From Macrostomum hystrix (Eukaryota; Platyhelminthes; Macrostomidae), in contig CATNEN010000020.1 of the NCBI GenBank assembly GCA_950097015.1, forward strand, positions 31,025-95,024: a DNA stretch of 64,000 bases, read 5' to 3'. Positions 44,752 through 58,000 of the stretch are shown here, in pieces. The first letter of the stretch is position 1, and each line of letters opens with the position of its first letter. The translations under genes were made by a program, and so were the position numbers. The notes under the pieces were generated by a model. It worked only from the letters and a program-made list of their open reading frames with translations. It searched no databases and was not told the origin of the DNA.

Positions 44752-47700
44752 ATGACCGAACGGAAACGACGTGGTCGAGACAGCAAAGCGGCAGCCACTG
44801 CGGGGGCAGCCAATGCAGAGACAGCGGACGCGCCCGCTCCTGTGAGCGCCCGAACCCTGCGACTCTTCACTGTAGCAGACGCAGCCGCCGTGGCTAGCGA
44901 ACCGTCCGCGCCGTCCAAGAATCCTCGCTGGCTGCAGCAGCGGGAGAAGGTGATGCAACCTGCTGAACTTAGAAACTTAGCAACTAGCCTTCGTGCTGAC
45001 GCGCGTGTTGTTTGTTGACATTATTGATTGCTATGCACTTTTGGTGACATTAACGTCTTAATGTCGTTCTAGTTCATAGACTAAAGTTTAGTAGACCAAC
45101 ATTCAAGGAAAAGCTTAGTCAAACTTTTTTTGTCTATGGTAGGAACCCCCTTCTAACACGTCGCAGTTAATACCCATAGACAGATATAGATTTCAATAAT
45201 AATGCACTGATATCATAAAACAACTATAGTTTTATTCTGTTTCCTTACCAGTGATCAAGTTAATTTATCAAGTTGACTCTGTTAAAAAGTATTTTTATAG
45301 GCTTAGTAAAGAAAATATCACGTAGATCAACATTTTCAGGAATAAAACTTACCTAAATTCGTTGGACCAAAATAAAAGAGTTATAAAAACTAGAGCTTTG
45401 GATCTGCTTCCAATAAAAAAACGATCTGCATTTAAAATGTGAAAAAGTTAAAAGTTTCGTATCTTAGTATTCGTATAGTGTATTTTTCAGCAGAACCTGC
45501 CTCCAAAACGTTTTCTAAGAAACTTCCTAGAAACCTCCCGTCCTTCTACTCCTAGATGTCCTTTTTCCTACAGTATCCCCTAGCCTCCTACTAGAGCAGG
45601 TTCCTCCTCCAAATTCACATCAATTAACAAAGAGACGATCGCCCTTGAATCCGCCAGGAGCTTCGCAGCGAAGCCATCCGTGAGCGCATGCTTGACCTGG
45701 TAGCCCAGATCGAGAAGGAGGAGGCTCTCAAGAAGCCCGCCCTGCGCAAGGCCTGGCTGCACGAGAAGAAGATGGAGCTGCGTCGGCTGTCCTTCAAGCA
45801 GCCGGAGGACATCATTGCCTGCGAGGACTACATGCGGCGGGCTCGGCGGAAGCTGCGCGAGGCTCGGCGCAAACAGCGGGAAAAGCACGGTAGAGAAAGC
45901 GAAGAGGGCGAAGACGATGGCTCCACCAGTGACAGCGGCAGCGAGGAAGACGGCGTCAGCAGCAAAGGCAAAGAAAAAGGCAAGAAAGAGCAGAAGCCCG
46001 GCGATGAAGCGACTCCAAGGAAGTTCAGAGGCGCGACTGCTGTGGCGAGAAGGAGCTCAGAAAGAAATGGGCTAAGCCGGGGCAATCACAGCAGCGAGGA
46101 CGAAGCTGATGACAAGAGTAGCGACCAGGTGAGCCCAAGATGGCACCTGGCTTCTCAAATCAAGCAGTCTCTACTCCACTCAAAATTCAAAACCAAATTA
46201 ATCCTTCACAATTTCAGTCTGACTCAGGCGGGGTGTTCAACCTCAATCCGACGGGTAGAATCGCGAGGCCAAATCCAAGGGCGTCGAATTTGTCAGAGGT
46301 TAGATCGAGACTGCAGACTTTGCAGCGAGGAGGCCTGGGCTGGCTTTCTGCTTGTGGCGAGAAAGATTCGAATATAAAAAACCTGGATTTCTAGTTTTGT
46401 TACCTGGAATTCTGCATTTCTTGCGTATTCGAAGCGGGCAGGTAGCAAAAGGGATGCCAACTCAAGGCTGATTTCAGTGGGTTTGGGAGCGATCGTGAAG
46501 TAGGCAGTGGGCCTTTGAAATACCAATCCTCAAACCAAACCAAACCAAACCAAACCAAACCAAACCAAACCAAACCAAACCAAACCAAACCAAACCAAAC
46601 CAAACCAAACCAAACCAAACCAAACCAAACCACTCATCCTCAAATGACCGATTTTCGTGAAAGTCCACCATATGGATCTAAATTTTCCACCCTTTACGAT
46701 AAACTAAATTTTAAAGCCATACGAGTCAGCATCGTCGAGATATCCAGCGATTCTTGTGATGGTAAGAGACTCTGGTGACAAGGACAAATAACATTCTCTG
46801 TAAAAACGTCTATGGCGAATCCACAATTAACAATTTATTCAATCCAAAATAGTCAACAATGATTACCTGATGAAATTTTGTGAGCAGAAAACTATGCCTA
46901 CATTGGTGGTTTGTGCCACCAGACTCCCCGACGAGAATCGTTGAATATCTCGACGATGCCGTTGTTTGATGATTTTTAAAGTTGCTTCATCGGATAGAGC
47001 GGAAAATTTTAGCCATTGTTCAACCAAAATCTTAAAATTCTCACAGGACGAATCAGAGCGGGTCTCTAAGCGACAAAATAATTTAAAGAAAATGGGCAAA
47101 GTGTTTCGTGTAAGTCACTCATTGAAAATTGTAATATGTACTATTGGAAGTTTGCTAGACTTATATTCTCTGGAAGGAAGTGGAATGGAAGAACCCTCTG
47201 TGCTCCCGCAGTACCCCCTGGAGTCCGGTTTCAAGCTGGGCAGAAAGATTCGAAAGCAACGCGAGAAGCGCAAAGCGTCTTCGGCACACGGAAGCTCCAC
47301 AGGCGGCGGCGAGCCAGAAGCTGACGATGACGGCGGAGAATGGGGCGAGCGAGTCGTCACGGGCCCACGTCAGCTTGAACGACGTCGAAGATCATCGACC
47401 TCGGAGGCGGACACAATGCGACGACGCGACGCCGGGGTCCGCGTGATTGTAGCGGATGACAGTGACGGCGATGGCGGCAGCAGCAGCAGCAGCGGCAGCA
47501 AGGCCGAGGCCGACAAGATCCCTGAGCTGCAGGAGTCAGTCGGCAAGAAGATACGCGACCGGCTGGCCATTCGACGCCCGCGTTGGCGAGCATCGCGAAA
47601 CAGCAGCGGCAGCGACGGCGAAGCCGACGGCGACGACTTTGACCACAAAATTGGCGACGAGGGCGACGGTGCCGGAAAAGAGAAGAAGAAGAAAAGAGAG

Positions 47701-47964
47701 AAGGATAAAAAGGAAAAAGAAAAGAAGGCTGAAGACAAGAACAAAAGTACAGAGTCCAAAACGCGACGCGAGAATGAAAACTCGCAAGACGATGAAGAGG
47801 CTCGAGACAAGCAGAAAAGTTCCAAGAATAAAGACAAAAAGCAGTCCAAAAACTCAAAGCAGAAGGAAAAGGAAGCAGAAAGGACAGTGGGCCTGCGAGA
47901 CGAGGAGCGCAATGGTGGTAGAGTGAACAATGCTGTGGAATTCGTTGAGCTGGAGGATGACTAG
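44752..47964 (+). CDS. Highly charged protein of unknown function, at least five exons
   Basis: Exons 44752-44949, 45658-46128, 46218-46298 and 47047-47109 are in phase 0 with good splice sites. The open frame from 47047 continues without a stop to TAG at 47964. I could not find an acceptor that keeps frame after the GTAAGT at 47110, so the last part is either one exon or has a cryptic junction between 47110 and about 47190. The N-terminus is basic/Ala-rich. A helical, probably coiled-coil region follows (IRERMLDLVAQIEKEEAL, RKAWLHEKKMELRRL, YMRRARRKLREARRKQREK). Later come Ser/Asp/Glu stretches and a Lys/Glu-rich C-terminal third (KEKKKKREKDKKEKEKKAED). There is a short non-charged motif, LPQYPLESGFKLGRKIRKQR. 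Composition suggests a nuclear protein. I do not recognise the family. Confidence 0.7.
46478..47040. mobile_element. Two MITE-family segments in inverted arrangement in intron 3 of the charged-protein gene
   Basis: 46478-46530 (GGTTTGGGAGCGATCGTGAA, GGCCTTTGAAATACC) is the MITE end in reverse. 46640-46760 (CCGATTTTCGTGAAAGTCCA, CCACCCTTTACGATAAACT, AGTCAGCATCGTCGAGATAT) is MITE interior in forward direction. 46895-47030 (ACGAGAATCGTTGAATATCT, ATCGGATAGAGCGGAAAATT) contains further family words. The pieces are interrupted by an AAACC microsatellite. Confidence 0.6.
46533..46632. repeat. Pentanucleotide microsatellite (AAACC)n
   Basis: About twenty perfect AAACC units. The flanks are MITE sequence, and the homologous site in the complete MITE (near 43135) has a single CCCAAACCGGA. 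Confidence 0.97.
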
Positions 47965-48595
47965 CTCCCCATGACGATGTGATGTCTAGCATCACACGAA
48001 TGTACAGTATAGATCACCCAAACTGTAAAAAAAATTTTCGCGCTATAACGGGCTCGCGTATGTACGAGACATGGGTCCGGTTTTTGGCGGTTTTTAGACT
48101 AACATCCACTACCGGCTATTTGATTAGTCAGCAAAAATTACCAATGTCATAAGTATGTTTGCGCACATTATGCTTTGTTTTTTTCAGGGGGAATCTCTAG
48201 AACAATAGATGCTTCAGTCTAGCATAACTCTCCCTTCGTTTTTATTCAAGGTGAGCAGCTTAGTAGCTTCAATGGGACCACAATCGGTATGACCGAGTCC
48301 TCATGGCGATGCTCATGCCCAAATTATGTTTCAACTTGCTAACACTTCTTCATTTGTCTTCTGAAGCTTGTCAGAAATGCAAATTTATTTTCGAATTATG
48401 CATCCTACGACAATTAAAATTGCTTGTGAACATTTTGGTTCAAAGTATATTGCTTGCTTGCAAACTAGCAACAGTCTTACGTGTAAACAATGAACAAGAC
48501 AAGACAGTCTTTGTTTTTTAGTAGAACTACCTGTACTAAAAAGTTGATTACGAGTCGGTTTTCACCTTTGTTGGTTTTTGTAGCCTTTGTTTTTG
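47965..48595. other. Intergenic, no gene seen
   Basis: T-rich sequence after the charged-protein stop; I see no exon and no clear AATAAA within the first 200 bases. Confidence 0.4.
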
Positions 48596-48790
48596 TCTTG
48601 GTAGTGGATCGGGCGTCGGACTCACGACTTGAAGGTCGGTGGTTCGATTCCCAACTTCACACTGCAAAGAATTGTGTCTATCAGCATGGTATTAATCTCC
48701 AGCTGTTAAATGGGTAGCAGCATTAGTCACATAACTGAGGATGGGGTGGGTGTTGTGCCCCAGTCCATGGACTGAGGCACAGAACTTCAG
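48596..48790 (+). mobile_element. SINE family B copy
   Basis: GTAGTGGATCGGGCGTCGGA, CTCACGACTTGAAGGTCGG, GGTTCGATTCCCAAC, CCAGCTGTTAAATGGGTAGC, GATGGGGTGGGTGTTGTGCC and CAGTCCATGGACTGAGGC follow the family order. The A box is partly lost. Confidence 0.75.
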
Positions 48791-48885
48791 CGGGGCTTTT
48801 GTAATCAATTATGTGCGTGTTGCTTCTATGAGCTTTAATGAAAGAAAAAATAGACTCAGTTGGGTCAGAGACAAACAGCCAGTAG

Positions 48886-48990
48886 TGCCACGGCTATTAC
48901 GCAGCTGTTCAGTCCGTGAACTGGGCGCCGCACCCACCAAAATGTCTACTCCAGCTGATGCTGGCACTCATTTTACACCTATGTGAACTG
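48886..48990 (-). mobile_element. SINE family B fragment, reverse orientation
   Basis: GCCACGGCTATTACGCAGCT, GTTCAGTCCGTGAACTGG, CGCCGCACCCACC and CTCCAGCTGATGCTGGCACT match the reverse-oriented copy at 43722-44030. The head is missing. It faces the forward copy just upstream (48596-48790). Confidence 0.65.
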
Positions 48991-49076
48991 AAAACCTGGG
49001 GGCTAATTGCTGAACACTCGTGCGAGTTCTCTGAGTTCAGCTATCAGCAACCCGCAGCAGTCAATCCAACTCGTCG

Positions 49077-52000
49077 CTACTGCACGCGGCATCCGCTGGA
49101 GTTCTCCACGCGGCTCATGCGCCACTGACTGACCAAACGGGCGATTTTCATCCCAGCCGCCATCGACAGGTTGGTGGCCTCGTCACCGCCACCGGCGGCT
49201 CGGTTTCGATGCACGAGAGCCACGCTTCGGCTGGGCAGTGCGGCCAAGTGCTCGGCGAAGTCCGGCTCGGCCGGATCCGCGATCGCCAGCATGGTCAGCG
49301 AGCCGTCGACTCCGCCGCAGACAACGCCGCGACCGTCGACAGATCCGACGAGAGCTTTGACCTCAGCGTGCACCTTGTAGTCGGCTAGCAGAGCCCCGTC
49401 GGACATTCGAATCAGGCGGACCGTTTTTCGACCACTGTGAAAGTGCACAATGTACTTGTCGTTGTTGGTGAACACTGTCAGGCTGGGAAAAACGCCGTCG
49501 GCGGCCAAGCGGCGCAGGATCCACTTGGATTGCTGCGGCTTGCGCAGATCGAGCAGCTTCACGCCGCCAATCAGCGGGGAGAAGAGACCGTAAGCGCCAT
49601 CAGAGGTGACAGCGCCCTGCCACTCCGGAACCGAGCGCACCACCGCTTTCTTTTTAACGTCCCAGATCTGTCCGCAGTCCTCGGTGATGAGGCCGAGCCA
49701 GGCCGGTTTGCCGGGAAGCGGGACCAGCTGGCGCACCGGCTTGGCCTCGTTGCTGAGGCGCGGCTTCGTTTTGACAAGAAAAGCACCTGATACGGCGTCG
49801 TAAAACGAGACGATGAAGTCGTCGTCTTTTGCTGAGCATGGAACGAGAAGCTGATGGCTGTCTAAAGCAAAGACCGGCGCAACAAACTCGGCGCCGTGGT
49901 AGTACTCAAACTCGAAAAGCAGCTCACCGGCTGGCATCGAATAACAACTCAATGTTGTGCTCTTGGAAGTTCTCTTCTCGGCGCTGACAGCGACAAGCTT
50001 GCTGCCGTCCTTAGACAACTCCAGAGCCTCCACGGGGCCCCCGTCGCGGCTGTGCGTTGCCACGCACTCCGGCAGGCGCCAAAAGACAAGCCGGCGGCTG
50101 TCCCCTGATACCGCTGTTGAAGCATCGTGCGAGATGATCGTCTTGAAGATTATAGCATTGCCACTGGCTGAGAAGGTTTTCAACAGATGACCTCGCTGGA
50201 GGTCCCATAGGCCCAGGTAGGTTCGGGCAGCTGTCACGGCCGTTTTTCCATCCTTAGCCAGCGAAATCGAGTCGATTGGCTTCTCCATGTGGTGAATGTT
50301 GTACACGCGCTCCATTATATTGTTGAAGTTCCACACCTTGATGGTCTTGTCCATGGCAGAGGAGACGATGCGGTGCAGTGGCGCCGAACTTGTCAGGGCA
50401 ATGACCCGACCGAAGTGAGCGTCCAGCTTCTTCATCAAGGTGCCCGTCTTGCACGAGTAAGCCAACACAAGGTGACGCACTGCGGCTATCATAAACTCGT
50501 TGCCGCGGCTCAGCACGATCAGGTTCTGCATTGGGTTTCTGTTGGGAATGTTCTGACAGCCCTTGGGCAGCTGGGCGCGAGCGCATGGCCGATTCGCCGC
50601 AGCCAAGTGCCACAGTTTGAACTCGTTGGAGCAGGCAGCCACAAGAACATTCTCATCGTCGCTAAGCGTCAGACTGCAGAACTCGTCTGTATTGTCGACA
50701 TAGGTTTCTTCTCGAACGCCGAAGACAATGTCCTCAACGTTGCCTTCTGGGGTTTTCAGATAGCGATGAATAGCAAAGTCAAACGAAGAATCCTCCGAGC
50801 AACGCTCTGCCACAAAAAACTGGCGCCGGCCCATCGCCAGACCCGTGTGGTACTTTAGACTGCGAGAGACGTCTCGGCAAAAGTACAGCTTGAAATCTCT
50901 TGTCGTGGACGAGTCGCTGCCGTCGCCGTTGGAGCCTCGCGTATCGTCGGTGACAATGGACGTGCAGAAATAAAACTCGCCATCAGCCGCGCCACCGCCG
51001 CCGCCACCGCTGCCGCCGCCGCCGCCGCTGCCGCCGCCGCCGCTGCCGCCGCCGCCGCCGCTGCACTCTCCGCGGTAGCCAAAGTGAATGATCTCCTCTC
51101 GACAGCCGGCTTCTTCCGCTGCGAGCTGACTGGAGCGCGTCAGCTCCGCCGCATGGCTGAATTCAGACCAGCCGTGCGCAGTGAAGGCCAGGCAGGCCGT
51201 TGAAGTGACCAGAACCCCACGGATCTCTGCCTCCTTGGGCATGTCGTGAAACCGATGCTCGCCAGAGACCAGGTCGGTGAACACCAACTGGTTGTTGCTT
51301 GTGTAGCTGACTGCCCGCCTGTCTTCTGCATCGAAAGCCATGCCTCGAGTGATGCCTTGCAGACCGTGCATCGGAATGCTGCGAAATATCTCGCCAGTCT
51401 GCAGGTCCCAAATGATGAACTGGTTGGACACTGACACCAGGTACTTGCTGTCGCTGGTCACCTGCATTCCGTAGCAGGCGAACTGATGACCCTCAAGCGA
51501 GTACTCCAACGGGCCGCCTGGCGTGTACAGGTAGTGGTGACCGGGAACCAAAGCGCAGTGAGTCGGTCCCTGACGGTCGCATTCTTGAATGAGCCGTCGC
51601 ACCTTTTCAAAGTTGGCGTAGTACGGAAGCAGTCGCCCACTCACCTGCGGCCCCAGCATGTTCGGACTCTTGGTGATTATGCTAGCCGAGAGACGAAGGC
51701 ACTCGCTGAGAATCCGGGCGTCCCTGTCGTTCGTCTTGGCGATCATGCTGTCCAGATCTGACAGCAGCGCCTGAAGAGGAAACGCGCTCAGCTTGGCGTG
51801 CAGGAACTGGTAGTTGAACAGGCACTCGCTCGCCAGTTCTGCCATGCGGCCCGACTTCAGCAGCTGGAAGGGCAGCTCGCTCAGCTTGCGCAGGTTGTAT
51901 CGAGCTGTGCGCGCCGCACCGTCGTTTAGACGCAGCGGCTGCGGCGGCACCATTCGATCGCTCTCCGAGTTGACGTCCTTGAGGCCGAATCGCTGCTTCT

Positions 52001-55000
52001 GCAGCTCACTGTAGGCAAATGGCTTGGCCACCCCGGCCCACTTTCCCAGGTAATAATCGGCCAGGTTTGAGTGAATGCTCGACTTGAAGTTCAAGTTCTT
52101 GAAGTATCGCTTCTCGCACACCTGGAAGAACTGTCTATGGTACCAGTAGACAACGCTAACTCCGTCGGCCTCCTTCTCGACCAAGAAGCCAGGCAGTTCG
52201 CTACGGATGCGGGTCCACAGCAGCGGCGGGATGCGTCTGCTAGGTGGCAGGTGGTACTGATAGACATCGTTCAGGACCTTCTCATCCAGTGATAGATTGT
52301 CCTCGAGCTCGGACTCAGAGATGCCACTTTTTGAGGCTGTGATGTAGGAGAATGCGTGCGTCACCAGAATAAGACCATGCTGGTTCTCAATGCGCTGAAA
52401 CAGTTGCATGATGCTGTCGAAGATGTTGAAAGATAGAACATTCTTCTCGGGCGAATCGTAAGATCGCCACCGAGTGATCTCATCGAACACGATTTTGATA
52501 AACAGAGGCGAGGTGCACTTGGAGATGGCCTTATCCACCACCTGCCACTGCGACTCCGTGATGCTGCGATTTGCCGCTCGCAGCCGCACCCGAAGCACCT
52601 CCAGCGACAGGGGCTTGCCGAGGTCATCGAGCTTCAGAAAGTTATCAGCGGTGGACACCTTCAGCTTGAGAGTCTTCAATAGGCCATAAAAATTCGGCAG
52701 CGAAGACACGACGACCTTGACATTCGGCGGAAGCGCGTCCGGCAGCCACAATAGCAGATGAGCATTGTTCTCTGGTGATAACTCTTCTAGGGAGTCCAAG
52801 AACACCAGCAGTGGCCTCTGCGGTGTGGCGAAGGTCATGAGCTGCTTGAAGTGCTGGATGAGCCGCGGCAGCTCCTCAGGGATGTCCGCGGTGCGCTGGT
52901 CATAGAGGAAACTCAACTGGCGGCACAAACTGGTGAGCAGGACGCCCAAGGACGAACTCTGAGGAGACGTACCCAATAGTCGGAAAACAATGCAGGGCTC
53001 CAACCGCGGCTGCTGCTCATCCAGCCAGTTCCGCACCTGGAAGGTGATTAAGAACGCGAAGCCAAGTTCAAAATTTGTAGATTTTCTGAAAAGGCCAACT
53101 GGCTTCCCTAATTTCGACTCACCTCCCCGCATGACTTGGCCATCAGCGAAGTCTTTCCACAGCCGGGTTTGCCATAGAGTACAAAGATTCGCCGGTTTTC
53201 TACACTCCGACAATAGTCGCGCACCTTCAGCAAGTCGGCCTCGCGACCTTGAAATATCTGCAAAGCCCGCACGCCAACAGTTTGAGCGACGCAACACTAC
53301 TTATAGTAGTGATTAAAGTACTGACTAAGGTCGATAACATCGTTCTCACCTCGCATAACTTTGCGCACACAAGTAGGTGCTGCAAAATTTCCGACAGCGT
53401 GACGTCCTTGGAAACCAGGCGGTTTCTACGGGCGCCCCGGTCAATGAGGTGCACAAGGCGGGTGTAGAACGTGTCGCAAAATTCGTCTATGTACTCTGAA
53501 AGTTTAATCGGTCTTAAGTAAGGTAAGTAAAGTAAAGTTTAATCATTTACAGGACATGCTTTAGTCCTGTAAATGTAATTGTACTTGCAAAATAAAAGTA
53601 AATGTAATTGTAAAATATTTCAATATTTCAACATTAACCGACATGATGGCCAGAATAAACACAAGTGTATCCATCTATTCCTAGAAAACATTGCTTATTA
53701 TTCACATTGCTATACTGTGTACACAGGACATTGTGCGGGGGTCGACATGGCAAAAAGCTTTGGTGATTCAAATTGCGTTGTCAGTAATGCAGGAAAGATA
53801 TCGACAAGCGATGCCTGTCACAGGGTCGTGACTTGGACTTTTGTGTGACTTTTTTGACGATTTAAGAAATTTATGGACCAAGAATTGGGTAAAATCAGAT
53901 TTTTGAAAATTGCTGTATTCAAGTTTACAACTATAAAGAAACGATGCACATAGTAGGACAAAGTGTCTTCCCTGGCGCAGCGCGCTGATTGGTCCGTGAG
54001 GGAGGTGGGTTGGGAGGGGTTGGTGTGCAGGGGTGGAGAGGTTTGAGGGTCTGAGTTTAGGTTTGGTGGGGTAAGAAGGGATTTCTATTTAACAACAATT
54101 TCTTATACTTATGACTTTATATATTCTACGTTAATGTTAAAGATTACAAGGTCCTATTACCTGAAATCCTGCTTCAGTAAAATTAGGGGAGGGGGTTAAC
54201 CAGTCACAAATTGAGGTTTTTCGCTAATTTTTGGGCCCTTTAAACTAGGCATGGCCCAGCTTTTCCAACTATAGAAATTTGAAATCACTTCTGTGCGTAT
54301 CCAGGTGGATTCCAGACGGATCGACCCACGGCTGCGAGTAGCGAATGATCGAGGACGCCCGAAGGCGCTCTGGTATCTTCCTGTCGCGCAGGTCGTCCAT
54401 CAGCTGCTGACCCTCCCGGTCGACCTCCGAGCCAGACATGTCGATGAAGTTGCGAGCCACGCGCCAGTTCTCCAGGCTGATGCCATTCAGCTGGCGCAGG
54501 AAGGCCAGTGTGTGGCGGTGGTTGTCCGGCGCCGTCAGGATGCCGTGAATGTTCTCGCGCTCCGTCACTGCAGTCAGAGTGTAGGTGAGTTCAGGTGAGT
54601 GCAGATGAGTGCACGTTGAGTGCACGTTGTGCAGATGAGTGTTGGTAAGTGTAGTTGAGTGCAGGTGAGTGCAGTTGAGTTCAGGTGAGTGCAGGTGAGT
54701 GCTGGCTAAGTGGACGTTGTGCAGGTGAGTGCAGGTGAGTTTAAGTGAGTGCAGGTGAGTGCAGGTGAGTGCAGGTGAGTGCAGGTGAGTGCAGGTGAGT
54801 GCAGGTGAGTTCAGGTGAGTGCAGGTGAGTTTAGGTTAGTGCAGGGGAGTCCAGGAGAGTACAGGTGAGTTCAGGTGAGTTCAGGTGAGTGCAGAGGAGT
54901 TCAACAGAATGCAGGTAAGTGCAGGTGAGTTCAGGTGAGTGCAGGTAAGTTTAGGTTAGTGCAGGGGAGTCCAGGAGAGTACAGGTGAGTTCAGGTGAGT

Positions 55001-58000
55001 TCAGGTGAGTGCAGAGGAGTTCAACAGAATGCAGGTAAGTGCAGGTGAGTTCAGGTGAGTGCAGGTAAGTTTAGGTTAGTGCAGGGGAGTCCAGGAGAGT
55101 ACAGGTGAGTTCAGGTGAGTTTAAGTGAGCGCAGGTGAGTTTAAGTGAGTGCAGGTGAGTGCAGGTGAGTGCAGGTGAGTGTAGGTGAGTTCAGCTGAGT
55201 GCAGGGGAGTCCAGGAGAGTACAGGTGAGTTCAGGTGAGTGCAGGTGAGTTCAGGTGAGTGCAGGTGAGTTTAGGTTAGTGCAGGGGAGTCCAGGAGAGT
55301 ACAGGTGAGTTCAGGTGAGTTCAGGTGAGTGCAGGGGAGCTGAGGTGAGTGCAGGTGAGTGCAGGTGAGCTCAGGTGAGTGCAGGGGAGTTCAGCAGAAT
55401 GCAGGTGAGTGCAGGTGAGCTCAGGTGAGTGCAGGTGAGCTCAGGTGAGTGCAGGTGAGTGCAGGTGAGCGCAGCTGCTCCTAAGGTATGAGCTATTCTG
55501 CTGCTATGTGGCAGACTCCGACCTTGGCAAAGGCCTTACTCACCCGACATGAAATAGTTGTGCCTTTGATCTGCGTCAATTTTCTCCTGGTCAAAGAGTG
55601 CATCGGCAGCCCGGCGAAAGATGCCCTGCATTTTGGTCATTGTGGACCACCACTCATTCTGGTGTGCCTCCATCATCTTTTGCATTCCCTGTGAGCAGGT
55701 AACAGGTTTGAAAACAGGTATCGTAACAACTTTTTTTCGATAAATGTCGGACATTACAATAGAAAAATGATAGCATCTAGGTACGAGTTAAACAGGTATT
55801 ATTATATCATTACGAAGCACTCAGACATTTGTGGAGAAAAATATGGAGTCTACTCATCGTCTGAGATAGACTGGCACAGTTATACCAATGTCAGCAGAGC
55901 TGTTAACTCGCTTGCCCGTCACACCTAATGTCCTTCTAATGTCCTTCTAATGTCCTTCTAATGTCCTTCTAATGTCCTGAGTTTGACTTCGCAACCCTGG
56001 AGAAAGTGCTTGGGGCTTGTTGTGAATTCCATGCTCTTGAAACGATACAACCTCCAAGGCACAGTGAAAAATTCAGGGCAGATGTACATTCGTGTGTCAG
56101 TGTCGTGTAGATCGCCTCTTATTGGCTGCGGGTCGACTTGGACAAAATAATGTGCCCTCTTCCCTTCTGCAAATTATTATTCATGTATTGTGTGCTTGTT
56201 ATTCGGCTGTCACTTAGTAGAGTAGGTAGCGGGGTTGTAGCCTAGTGGTTAGAGCGTCGGACTGACGACTTGAAGGTCGGGGGTTCGATTCCCGACACTT
56301 CACTGGAACTATTTGTGTCTTTAAGCAATGCACTTAACTCTGCAACGCTGCAGTTTCATCCAGCTGTATCTGGGGTAATTGAGGGTGGCGTCCCCCCAGT
56401 CCATGGACTGAACAGCCGTACGCAGTCTTCAGCTGCGCCGTGCAATAGCTGCGGCTGCGCTGTCGGCTGCACATTTATCGACCCGGTTGTGGTAAGTGTA
56501 ATCAATTATTATAATTAACAATTAGACAGTAGATACGACATACGACATTAGACATTTTTGTAAAATGCTACCAAGAACAAAACTAATACTTTTTGAGCTA
56601 AAAACATGGACTCTAATTCAGTATAAAATGCGCTTTCATTCAATTTCGCACTCATAGACTGTCAGTAACTATGAGAGCATCTAGAAAATATAAAACTAAC
56701 TGCAGAAATTTGCTTTCGCAGATAACTACGCATGATGATTACGAACCTTTTCCTGAAATCAATGGATGATTTAAACAAATTATTCAGAAAAGTTTCAGCT
56801 AGTGTAGATGCAGAAGCAAAAGTGGAGGCTCCACTCACCTTGTTGTTGAAGTGAATCAAAATCGACGATATTGGCTGCAGCACCTGTACAGGCGGCACAA
56901 TGTTCGCGTCCAGCTTGTACCACCGCTCCAGGCAGGCTGCGTCCTCCGCCGAGCTCTGGCGTACAGCCTCCAGGATGAGATCGAATTCCTGGGCGTCAAT
57001 CAGCGTAGGAAACGGCCGGTAGCCGTACTTCTGACCGAGCAGAACCACGAAGTTCGGACCCACGCTAACGCGCTGGCAGGTTTTGATCTCCCGCAGGCAC
57101 AGCTCTGTGGTCATGTGGTCATCTGTGGCCTCATCGCGAACACCCCAGCGCATGTCAACGACCTGGCGATTCAGATTGGACGCAGTTTTCGGAACGCAAA
57201 CACGATAATAATAATTGCAGAAGGGCTGCGGGCAACGGCACATCATTTGGTGACACTAGAACCCCAGCCAGCGAGGAGGCAATTCTGCCCATTTCGCTGA
57301 CTCCTGAGCACACACGCACACAGATACTGTATGCAGGCACACACTCACACAGGTGTGTACATCTTTCCTGACTCTCTTATCGTCAGGCAGTGTACACTCT
57401 CACTGTGCCTTTGAGGTTGGCCCTCAAGGGCCTAAATTTCGCGACCAGCTTTAAGCCTTCTCTCCGAGGCTGCGCCCCAAGTAAATGTGGCCTCGCCGCG
57501 GAATCAAGCTCAGGGACCTTGGTGCGAGAGGCAAACGTGTTATAACGCTTTGCAACTCAACGCTCAACAAAATACCGAACAAATAGGAGAGAAAAATTGT
57601 CACCTGAAACTCGAGTCCGTGCTTCTCGCGACAGTACTCCTTGATCTTCGGATAGATTGTCTCCATCAGAGAGTTACGCTCAACTCCGGTGTCTAGAGTT
57701 CAGAGAAAGTTTAACAAAACAGCTCGAATTGATTTCGAATGAAGATTCTGTGATAAACATTCAAAATATTTGAGTACTACTCAAGTTGGTGTGAACCTGT
57801 GAAGGTGGAGCTGGTGAATATGCGCACGATCTTGCTGGGCATCGCTGGCAAATCCTCCAGAGACCCGCCGAACACCGAGTCGACCGTCGGGTGCCTGCCC
57901 CGGCTAAGCGGACCCGTCAGCAGCTCCAGCTCCGGCAGGTCGTCATCTTCGTCTTCGGCGGCCAAAAACTCCTCAGCGGCCTCTAAATCTTCTTCCTCGC

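Noticed and set aside
46533-46632. Interstitial telomere repeat
   Set aside because: The unit is AAACC, not TTAGGG/CCCTAA, and it has a clear seed in the flanking MITE.
49437-49790. Plus-strand open frames across the WD40 exon
   Set aside because: They are shadows of the minus-strand 1320-codon exon, which has clear WD40 motifs.
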